Origin: Pseudomonadota bacterium
GTDB lineage: Bacteria > Pseudomonadota > Alphaproteobacteria > Sphingomonadales > Sphingomonadaceae
Length of the DNA: 64,000 nucleotides
Direction of reading: 5' to 3'
Assembly: GCA_023391375.1 (NCBI GenBank)
Contig: JAEWBB010000012.1
Span: forward strand, 71,764 to 135,763
In this document: one piece after another, positions 56,520 through 64,000 of the stretch
Numbering within the stretch: the first letter of the stretch is position 1
Layout: each line of letters begins with the position of its first letter
The notes under the pieces: generated by a model
Told to the model about the DNA's origin: nothing
Database searches by the model: none
Seen by the model: only the letters and a program-made list of their open reading frames with translations
Position numbers and translations under genes: made by a program

Positions 56520-56542
56520 GCCTTACGGCAACTCGCGAACGA

Positions 56543-56572
56543 GAGGGCGGTCCCGCTGGGGCCGCCCTTTTC
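56543..56572 (+). terminator. Rho-independent terminator of rpsD
   Basis: AGGGCGGTCCC pairs with GGGGCCGCCCT (one wobble) around GCT, followed by TTTT. It lies 24 bases after the stop and just before the convergent M61 gene end. Confidence 0.88.
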
Positions 56573-56582
56573 GTTTGTGCTG

Positions 56583-58364
56583 CTATTTCGCCGGGTAAGG
56601 CACGCCCAGCCAGCGCGCGAACAACGCCTTCTGCGCGGGCGTGGCGTTGTCGGCCGGCCTGACCGTCACGCCGCCGGCGGGCCGCGAGCCCAGCGTCATC
56701 TTGCGCGTCATCAGTTGGTCGCGGCGGAAGAAGGAGACGGTCACCGTCTCGCCCGCCTTGCGCTCGCGAAGCATGTCGCGGAACCGAGCCGGGCTGACCC
56801 GTGCGCCATCGATCGCCACCAGGACGTCGCCGGTTTCCATGCCCGCGTTCCATGCCGCGCCATCCCTGGTCACGCCGCCCAGCACCATCGCGCCATTCGC
56901 CTCATCGGCCTGCCAGCCGGCCATCGCCACCTGCGGGCCACTGCCCATGTCGAGCCTGAGGCCGACCGGCGCCAACAGCGCGGCGAAGTCCTGGTCCGCC
57001 GGCGAATCGATGTTCTTCGCCCACCAGGCGTCCCAGCTGTGACCGGTCAGCCGCTGCAGGATCGCGCGCACGTCGGCCGAGGTGAAGCCCTTCGCGCCGT
57101 TGCCGTATGCCTTCCACAGCTCGTTATGCACGTCACGGTAATTGACCTCGCCGCCCGTGTCCTGGAGCAGGGCGATGTCGAGCGCCCATGATGCGATCGA
57201 CCCTTCCGAATAGATGTTCACCCAGGCGTTGTTCGACCGGTTGCGGTCGACGTTCGAAATCCATTCGTCGAACGAGGCGCCGGCGGCCGATTGCACCAGC
57301 CGGCCCGGACGGTTCTTGTTGGCGTCGATCGTGTCGGCCAATTCCTCGAGATATTTGCCGGTCGGGAGCAACCCGGCGCGGACGAGCAGCGGGCCGGTGA
57401 AATATTCGGTCGACCCTTCCTCCATCCACAGGAGGTCGGTGTAATTCTCGCGCTCGTAGTCGTACGGCACCATCGCCGCGTTGCGGTAGGCCTTCACGTT
57501 CCAGGTATGGATGAACTCGTGCGCGGCGGTGCCGAGGAAGCCCATGTAGCTATCGCCGGTGAACCGGTAGCGCGGCATCTGGATGACGGTCGAATTCTTG
57601 TGCTCGGTCGCGCCGCCGACATTGTCCGTGGCATGGACGATGAACAGGTATCGGTCGAACGGATAGCCCTGCCAGATGGTCTGCGACTTGGGGACCATCG
57701 TCTTGAGGTCGGCCGCCATCTTGTCGATGTCGTAATTTCCCTGCCCCCACACGACGAGGTCGTATTTCTTCCCGTCGGCCGTGAACTGGCGGTACTGGCT
57801 GATGCCGGCCTCGATTGGGCTGTCGACCAGCACGTCCCAGTTGGGCGCGGTAAAGCGGGCCGGCGCGCTCGAGGCCATGCCGGAATAGGCCTTCCAGCCC
57901 TGCGGCATCTTGAGCGACACCGACACATCGTCACCGCGCGTGGCGTCGGTGTGCATGAAGATGGCGGACGCATCGAGGTAGGCGTGACTGTCGTCGATAT
58001 GGCGGCTGCGCGAGCCGAGCTCGTTGCCGTAGATCTCGTAGTTGACCCGTACCGGTCCGGCCCCGCTGGTGCGGATGCGCCAGGTCGACTTGTCGATCTT
58101 TTCCCATTTGAGCGCCCGGCCCGAGGCATCGGTAGCCCCGAAACCGCTGACCCCGTTGGCAAGGTTCATGATGGTGTAGCGCCCGGTGCGCCAAGCCGGC
58201 ATCTTCACGTCGAGCGTCGGCCCGGCCGCGGGGAATTCGATGCTGACCTGCCCAGTGTGGTGGTCCGGTTTCGTCAGGTCGATCACATAGTCGACCCGGG
58301 CCATCGCCGGTGTCGATACCGCCGCCAACAGTGCTGCTGCAATCCAAGCTTTCATCACGCTCAA
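56583..58364 (-). CDS. M61 family glycyl aminopeptidase, exported
   Basis: 593 residues with signal peptide (cleavage likely after STPAMA). N-terminal beta domain, thermolysin-like catalytic domain with HEFIHTWNVK (about 285) and the third ligand Glu in WMEEGSTEYF, and a C-terminal PDZ domain (about 480-555, including GVTRDGAAWNAGMETGDVLV). Periplasmic peptidase releasing N-terminal Gly/Ala. The start may be at the second Met (MKAWIAAA), which has basic-hydrophobic leader character. Confidence 0.93.
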   Translation of the reverse strand: MSVMKAWIAAALLAAVSTPAMARVDYVIDLTKPDHHTGQVSIEFPAAGPTLDVKMPAWRTGRYTIMNLANGVSGFGATDASGRALKWEKIDKSTWRIRTSGAGPVRVNYEIYGNELGSRSRHIDDSHAYLDASAIFMHTDATRGDDVSVSLKMPQGWKAYSGMASSAPARFTAPNWDVLVDSPIEAGISQYRQFTADGKKYDLVVWGQGNYDIDKMAADLKTMVPKSQTIWQGYPFDRYLFIVHATDNVGGATEHKNSTVIQMPRYRFTGDSYMGFLGTAAHEFIHTWNVKAYRNAAMVPYDYERENYTDLLWMEEGSTEYFTGPLLVRAGLLPTGKYLEELADTIDANKNRPGRLVQSAAGASFDEWISNVDRNRSNNAWVNIYSEGSIASWALDIALLQDTGGEVNYRDVHNELWKAYGNGAKGFTSADVRAILQRLTGHSWDAWWAKNIDSPADQDFAALLAPVGLRLDMGSGPQVAMAGWQADEANGAMVLGGVTRDGAAWNAGMETGDVLVAIDGARVSPARFRDMLRERKAGETVTVSFFRRDQLMTRKMTLGSRPAGGVTVRPADNATPAQKALFARWLGVPYPAK

Positions 58365-58456
58365 CCCCTCCTGTTGACGCTACGCTAGGGAGGCTGGGCG
58401 CGCTTGGCCAGTGGAGCGCTTTGCGTTGCACCCCCAAATTCGATAGGCGGCCAGCG

Positions 58457-59430
<974 letters not shown>

Positions 59431-59434
<4 letters not shown>

Positions 59435-60282
59435 GCCAGAAGATCACCGTCGCCGCCCTCCAGCTCGCCTTTGGCGACGACATCGACGCGAACATCGCCA
59501 ATGTCGCCGAGCTGGTGCGCGAGGCCAAGGGCAAGGGCGCCGAAGTCGTGCTGCCGCCAGAGCTGTTCGAAGGCCCCTATTTCTGCCGGGTCGAGGACGA
59601 AGGGCTGTTCGCCACGGCCAAGCCGACGGCCGAGCACAAGGCCGTGTTGGCGATGCAGAAACTGGCCGAAGAACTCGGCATCTGGATTCCGACCAGCTTC
59701 TTCGAAGCCGACGGTCCGCACCACTATAATTCGCTCGCGATGGTGGGCCCCGACGGCAAGGTCGCCGGCGTTTACCGCAAGAGCCACATCCCCGATGGCC
59801 CCGGGTACGAGGAGAAGTTCTATTTCCGCCCCGGGAACACCGGCTTCAAGGTGTGGAATGGCGCGAATACCACGCTCGGCATCGGCATTTGCTGGGACCA
59901 GTGGTACCCGGAAACCGCCCGGTCGATGATGCTGATGGGCGCGCAAATACTGTTCTATCCGACCGCGATCGGCACCGAGCCGCACGATCCCGACCTCGAC
60001 ACCTCGCGCCTGTGGCGTCGGGCGATGATCGGCCATGCCGTTTCGAACGTCGTGCCGGTCGTTGCCGCCAACCGCATCGGCAACGAACATGGCCAGATCT
60101 TCTACGGCCACAGCTTCATTTGCGATGAGCGCGGCGACATACTGGCCGAGTTCGGGGCGAAGGAAACGGGCGTGCTGACCGCGACGCTCGACATCGACGC
60201 CGCCAAGCGCCACCGCGCGGCCTTCGGCTTCTTCCGCGACCGCCGGCCCGACCTTTACGGGCGGCTGGCCCAGGACATCTAG
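59431..60282 (+). CDS. aguB: N-carbamoylputrescine amidase
   Basis: A 283-residue nitrilase-fold amidase giving putrescine, CO2 and ammonia. Glu in VVLPPELFEGPYFC, Lys in GVYRKSHIPDGPGY and Cys in GIGICWDQWYPE form the triad. The ATG overlaps the aguA stop (ATGA). Together they complete the agmatine route to putrescine. Confidence 0.96.
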
Positions 60283-60599
60283 TCCCGCTCGACGAAGCCC
60301 TTGAGCCGATCGAGCCGCGCTTCCCACTGCACGCCGATCTGCTCGAGGAAATCGCCCGCTTTCCGAAGTGCGTCGGGGACGAGCTCGAACTGCAACTCGC
60401 GCCCGACCCGTTCCGACCGGACCAGTTCGCAATCCTCTAGAAGGCGAAGATGCTTGGTCAGTCCCTGGCGACTGATCGACATTCCGCTGGAAAGCGCGCT
60501 GATCGATAGTCGCGACTCTTTCGCCAGCCGAAGGACCAGCTTCATGCGCGTCGGATCGCCCAGCGCCGCGTAGACCTCGACCGGATCAGGCTTCGACAT
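60279..60599 (-). CDS. ArsR family transcriptional regulator
   Basis: 106 residues; winged helix with recognition region LSISALSSGMSISRQGLTKH. No Cys metal site, so probably not metal-responsive; this subtype commonly pairs with SRPBCC genes. It overlaps the upstream SRPBCC gene by 14 bases and converges on aguB with a 4-base overlap. Probably autoregulates the pair. Confidence 0.9.
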   Translation of the reverse strand: MSKPDPVEVYAALGDPTRMKLVLRLAKESRLSISALSSGMSISRQGLTKHLRLLEDCELVRSERVGRELQFELVPDALRKAGDFLEQIGVQWEARLDRLKGFVERD

Positions 60600-61029
60600 A
60601 GTCGCGGATTCGCTCGACCTGGATGGCCCAGCCCTGTCCGTTCATCTGCAGCGCCTCGGCGCGGCGATGTTCGGGGATGAGGTCGAAACCGCTTTCGGTG
60701 ACGCTGAGCTTGGTCCCCTCGCCTGCCGGTTCGAGGTGGAACTCGACCAGCGTCTTTTCCTCGCCCGAATAGTCGATCGCCGGATCGACCGCATAGGGAT
60801 GCCAACGATAGGCGAAGTAGGTCTTGGGCTCGATCGCCTTGACCAGGAATTCGAAGTCCATCGGCCGGTCCCGGAACATGATGGTACCGGTCGTCGGCTG
60901 GCCGGGGACGAACGGCGATTTCAGGTCGACGCGAAACCACTCGCCGAACTGGCGGTAGTCGGTCAACGCGTCCCACACCTTATCGAGCGGAGCATCGATC
61001 TGGATCGAGCGAAAAATCGAATCGGACAT
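60586..61029 (-). CDS. SRPBCC (AHSA1-like) domain protein
   Basis: 147 residues of the START/Bet v 1 fold with a ligand cavity: IQIDAPLDKVWDALTDYRQFGEWF, then EPKTYFAYRWHPYA and the long C-terminal helix. AGGAGG 6 bases before ATG 61029 sets the start. Paired with the ArsR regulator; its ligand is unknown. Confidence 0.9.
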   Translation of the reverse strand: MSDSIFRSIQIDAPLDKVWDALTDYRQFGEWFRVDLKSPFVPGQPTTGTIMFRDRPMDFEFLVKAIEPKTYFAYRWHPYAVDPAIDYSGEEKTLVEFHLEPAGEGTKLSVTESGFDLIPEHRRAEALQMNGQGWAIQVERIRDYVEA

Positions 61030-61082
61030 AAGCAACCTCCTGGTTGCCGGTCCATACGCCTTTCATGCAGACATGCCACCTT

Positions 61083-61745
61083 TTAGTTGCTTAGAACGCG
61101 CTCGAAGACGGCTTCGAACATCTCGGCGTCAAGGCGCTTCGTGTTCTGGTTGTACCGGCTGCAATGATAGCTGTCGTACAGCGTCAGCCCGCCCGGCAGC
61201 ACGTGCACCGCGCCATGCGCGAACTTTGCCTTGGCAAGTGGCACGCCGAAGCTTCGGCACAGGCTGTCATGCGCTACCTTCCCGAGCGCGATGAAGGCAC
61301 GTAGGTTGGACAACATGCCGATCGCGTCCATCAGGAACGGGCGGCAGTTCGCCTCTTCCGCCGGCAATGTCTTGTTCTGGGGCGGCAGGCACTTCACCGC
61401 ATTGAGGATGATGGCCCCCTTGAGACGTAGGCCGTCGTCAGGCGAGGCGCGATAATCGCCTTCGCTGAGTCCGAACTTGGCGAGCGTCGCGTAAAGCAGG
61501 TCGCCGGCATAGTCGCCGGTGAAGGGCCGGCCGGTGCGGTTGGCGCCCTGCATACCGGGCGCGAGGCCGATGATCGCGAGGTGGGCCTGCGGGTCGCCGA
61601 ACGCGGGCACCGGTGCATTCCACCAGTCGGGGTGGGCCATGCGACATTCTTCACGCAACGCGACAAGGCGCGGGCAGCGCGGGCAATCGGGCGGGGCTTC
61701 CGCATCGGGCAAGGGGGAGCGGTCGGCGGGGCTGGCGCAATCCAT
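61083..61745 (-). CDS. Family 5 (UdgB-type) uracil-DNA glycosylase
   Basis: 220 residues. Fe-S cysteines at the N-terminus (CPRCPRLVALREEC) with more in CRPF and CSRYN. Motif A GLAPGMQGANRTGRPFTGDYAG and motif B SYHCSRYNQNT fit the family 5 enzymes, which remove uracil and other deaminated bases. The start may also be at 61802 (MRSRRDALL), but ATG 61745 (MDCASPADRS) is closer to the conserved Cys region and does not overlap folK. Confidence 0.88.
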   Translation of the reverse strand: MDCASPADRSPLPDAEAPPDCPRCPRLVALREECRMAHPDWWNAPVPAFGDPQAHLAIIGLAPGMQGANRTGRPFTGDYAGDLLYATLAKFGLSEGDYRASPDDGLRLKGAIILNAVKCLPPQNKTLPAEEANCRPFLMDAIGMLSNLRAFIALGKVAHDSLCRSFGVPLAKAKFAHGAVHVLPGGLTLYDSYHCSRYNQNTKRLDAEMFEAVFERVLSN

Positions 61746-61768
61746 GGCGCGGGGATAGGCGAGCGGCG

Positions 61769-62260
61769 ATGGGCGAAGCAACGCATCTCTACGCGATCGC
61801 ACTGGGGTCGAACCGGCCGCATGGACGGTACGGCCGGCCGAGTGGTGTCGTCGAAGCGGCGGTGGCCGAACTCGACCGCCGGTTCGACCTGTTCGATGTG
61901 TCGCCGATCGTCCTCAATCCTGCGGCAGGCGGTGCCGGCCGCGACTTCGCCAATGCCGTCGCGTTGGTGATCGCGGCGATTGCGCCTCCCAACATGCTCG
62001 CCGTGCTGAAAGCGATCGAGCGCGACTTCGGTCGTCGGCCGGGGCGGCGCTGGGGACCCCGCGTGCTGGACCTCGACATCGTCGACTGGGACGGGCCGCC
62101 CGTCCGTTCGCGCGGGCTCACGATCCCCCATGTTCAGCTGTCGAAGCGGGACTTCGTGCTCGGGCCGCTCGCCGCGATCGCACCGGCGTGGCGGCTGAAG
62201 GGCGCAACAAATGCACGCCATTTGCGCGCGAGGCTTGGCAAAGCCGTCCCGTCCGTTTAG
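61769..62260 (+). CDS. folK: 2-amino-4-hydroxy-6-hydroxymethyldihydropteridine pyrophosphokinase
   Basis: A 163-residue HPPK of folate synthesis. YAIALGSNRPHGR at the start, AIERDFGRRPGRRWGPRVLDLDIV with the metal Asp pair, and LTIPHVQLSKRDFVLGPL. Divergent from the glycosylase by 23 bases. The ORF start lies further upstream, but ATG 61769 begins the family. Confidence 0.95.
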   Translation: MGEATHLYAIALGSNRPHGRYGRPSGVVEAAVAELDRRFDLFDVSPIVLNPAAGGAGRDFANAVALVIAAIAPPNMLAVLKAIERDFGRRPGRRWGPRVLDLDIVDWDGPPVRSRGLTIPHVQLSKRDFVLGPLAAIAPAWRLKGATNARHLRARLGKAVPSV

Positions 62261-62273
62261 GCCGCGCCTCGGT

Positions 62274-62350
<77 letters not shown>

Positions 62351-62361
62351 TTCCCGTTTCC

Positions 62362-63309
62362 CTACCGAAGCGCCATCTGGCCAACCGGCTTCTTGGCCGT
62401 GAAGCGGACCTGTTGGTGGCGAAAGTCGACCGCCACTTCCCCGAACGCGCGCAACGCATCCATGCCGAGCAACATCGCCGGCCGCTTCGACAGGCCGAGT
62501 TTCTTGAACGGCTCGACGGTCGAAAAGGCGATCGGCAAACGGCTGATCCGCACAGGCCCGAACTGGGCGCTGTCGATGACCGTATAGTCGATCCGCATGA
62601 CCTGGCCCGTGGTGGTCAAAAGTCGCACCGTTTTGACGAAGCCGATCTGGTTGCGGCGGAGCAGCTCGCGGCGGAGCGCTTCGTTGCCGACCGTGATGTC
62701 GGAACCGGTATCGAGCAGCATTGCGGTCGGCACACGGTCGACCCGCGCGGTGGTGAAGACCAGCCGGCCGTCCCGCTTGGACGCGTCGAGCCTGACCGAG
62801 TCGGCGCCCGAGCGGAGCGTGGCGCCGCCGCGCTCGATCCGCATCTGACCCTGGTCGAAATCGAAATAGACGACCTTGTCCTTGAGGCTGTCGATGCCGA
62901 GAAGCCCGTCAGCACCTAGGTCCTTCTTGTCGAAGGTGAGGACGTCGACGTCGCGCGACTGCGACTTGCCGAGGCGAAGGCTGGGGATCCGCACCGTCGG
63001 CACGTTGCCGATGCCGTCGAAGCTGACCACCCGGAGCATGCCCGAAGACCGGAGGTCGAAAGTCGCGGCCGTTTCCGTCGCGATGGCGCTCCGCTCCGCC
63101 CCGGTGTCGACGATGAAGGACAGATCCGGTCCGTCGCCGATCTTCACCAGCGCCTTCATCCGCTTCTTGTCGCCGATGTGGAAACGCAACTGTTCGACCA
63201 GCGCATCGCCGTAGCCGCTCTTGTCGGGAAGTTCGGGCTGGATCAACGTGGCGGCGGATGCGGGGAGCGCGATGAGCGCCAACAGGGACAGCGACCGGAA
63301 CAGAGCCAT
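62362..63309 (-). CDS. Two-domain retropepsin-like aspartic protease, exported
   Basis: 315 residues with a signal peptide (cleavage likely after ALPASA). Two retroviral-type Asp-Thr-Gly motifs, Asp68 in IVDTGAERS and Asp200 in LLDTGSDIT, each followed by a hydrophobic-Gly pattern (LLGIDSL, MLLGMDAL). One chain thus holds both halves of a pepsin-like site. Function unknown; probably periplasmic. Converges on tRNA-Lys. Confidence 0.85.
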   Translation of the reverse strand: MALFRSLSLLALIALPASAATLIQPELPDKSGYGDALVEQLRFHIGDKKRMKALVKIGDGPDLSFIVDTGAERSAIATETAATFDLRSSGMLRVVSFDGIGNVPTVRIPSLRLGKSQSRDVDVLTFDKKDLGADGLLGIDSLKDKVVYFDFDQGQMRIERGGATLRSGADSVRLDASKRDGRLVFTTARVDRVPTAMLLDTGSDITVGNEALRRELLRRNQIGFVKTVRLLTTTGQVMRIDYTVIDSAQFGPVRISRLPIAFSTVEPFKKLGLSKRPAMLLGMDALRAFGEVAVDFRHQQVRFTAKKPVGQMALR

Positions 63310-63383
63310 CGATCACCTCTTTCTCGCCCCGCTGCGCGAGATTGGCCCGGGGCCGGGTGACAATGTACCACCGGTTGTATAAA

Positions 63384-63433
63384 TGCCGCAAGCAACTCCT
63401 GTAACGTTTCCGAAATATGGAGTGCTTGCGGCA
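63384..63433. repeat. Long inverted repeat (15-16 bp arms)
   Basis: TGCCGCAAGCAACTCC pairs with GGAGTGCTTGCGGCA (one bulge) around a 19-base loop. It lies between the stop of the gene at 63443 and the start of the protease at 63309 (both minus). It could be a terminator of the former; TTTAT follows on the minus strand. Confidence 0.6.
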
Positions 63434-63442
63434 CCTTAGTTC

Positions 63443-63892
63443 TTAGCGCTTGCGCTCGTAGGTCTGCTTGCAGCGGTCCGTGACGGTTTTCGAACAGGCC
63501 GGCACGTCGCCTTCGGCCGCCTTGGGCGTGAAGACGCTGGCCTGGCTCGGCGATGCGACGACCTTGCCGCCGGCCGGAACCTGGATCGGGGCGTTCGCCC
63601 CGTCGGGGGCGACACCCGGGGTTGAGACAACGGCAATGCCGCGGGCATCCTTTTCCGGCTCTGACGGCGTCGCCGGCATGGCGGGCGCCGCAGGCATGGC
63701 CGGGGCCGTGGCCGTCGGCGGCGGCGCCGGTGTCGCGGGCTCGGCGGGCATCGCCGGATCACTGGCCGTCGGCGGAGTGGCCGGGGTGGCGGGAGCGGCC
63801 GGATCGGCGGGCGGCGCCGGCGGCGGCGCTTCCAGCGCCCCCGCGGCGCCGGTCAGGGCGAACCACGCCAACCCGGGAAGAATGATTTTCAT
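63443..63892 (-). CDS. Secreted Pro/Ala-rich protein of unknown function
   Basis: 149 residues with a signal peptide (MKIILPGLAWFALTGAAGA), a Pro/Ala/Thr repeat section (about 22-75), and a short C-terminal part with two Cys (PACSKTVTDRCKQT), possibly disulfide-linked. AAGGAG lies 7 bases before the ATG. No family recognised. Confidence 0.75.
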   Translation of the reverse strand: MKIILPGLAWFALTGAAGALEAPPPAPPADPAAPATPATPPTASDPAMPAEPATPAPPPTATAPAMPAAPAMPATPSEPEKDARGIAVVSTPGVAPDGANAPIQVPAGGKVVASPSQASVFTPKAAEGDVPACSKTVTDRCKQTYERKR

Positions 63893-64000
63893 CGGGTTTC
63901 TCCTTATGGATTGGGGGTCCAACGTGCGCAGGCCGGATTCTTTCCCCTGCGCATCCCGCCCGAAGCGGCGGCGGCATCAATCCTTTGGTAAGGCCCTCTC
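63893..64000. other. Window end, no gene seen
   Basis: 108 bases upstream of the secreted Pro/Ala-rich gene; presumably its promoter on the minus strand. No distinct motif recognised. Confidence 0.3.

Overview
The window looks like a chromosomal segment of a GC-rich alphaproteobacterium, most likely a sphingomonad. The evidence is a C4-type (ALAS) hemA, a system I cytochrome c maturation (ccm) cluster, the tig-clpP-clpX-lon-hupB neighbourhood, a Cys-free S4 protein, ArnT-like, M61 and DUF3089 families, and dense translationally coupled operons with frequent GTG and TTG starts. I saw no phage, insertion sequence, CRISPR or plasmid-type gene. About 68 protein genes and five tRNA genes (His, Val, Leu, two Lys) fill almost all of it.

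Layout. 0-3.4 kb: the end of a ccmC-ccmD-ccmE operon, an amino-acid dehydrogenase, tRNA-His, and a Crp/Fnr regulator behind a palindrome-rich leader. 3.4-18.2 kb: the protein quality-control chain (hupB, lon, a CPBP membrane protein, clpX, then clpP, a glycosyltransferase and tig). It is interrupted between clpX and clpP by a 6.5 kb block holding an outer-membrane barrel / cupredoxin / GGDEF-EAL trio and a phosphate module (Pit plus a Nudix-DUF47 fusion). 18-25 kb: two tiny proline-rich ORFs, a lipoprotein-M48 protease-lipoprotein operon, and gatC-gatA-acetyltransferase-gatB. 25-29.5 kb: a DUF4153 membrane protein, a DUF3089 hydrolase, ruvX and pyrB.

29.5-33.5 kb: a ParA-like ATPase, a ribbon-helix-helix partner and a TPR-SPOR lipoprotein, divergent from a Sel1-SPOR protein. 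33.5-39.1 kb: serB, miaA, a divergent ketol-acid reductoisomerase, a small protein, an outer-membrane protein and mutL. 39.2-44.7 kb: the complete elongasome operon mreB-mreC-mreD-mrdA-rodA. 45-52.2 kb: tRNA-Lys, dprA (3' end frameshifted) with plsY, then murI, hemA, a YdeI-like gene, rpiB, glyA, nrdR and a TrmJ-type methyltransferase. 52.2-56.5 kb: a sulfotransferase-like gene divergent from a TauD-type dioxygenase, an ArnT-like glycosyltransferase, and rpsD. 56.5-64 kb: an M61 peptidase, agmatine deiminase and N-carbamoylputrescine amidase (putrescine synthesis), an ArsR/SRPBCC pair, a family 5 uracil-DNA glycosylase, folK, tRNA-Lys, a two-domain retropepsin-like protease and a Pro/Ala-rich secreted protein.

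Most of the window is core genome. The most interesting candidates for undescribed biology are the ParA/RHH/SPOR cluster, the cupredoxin/c-di-GMP trio, and the Nudix-DUF47 fusion next to Pit.
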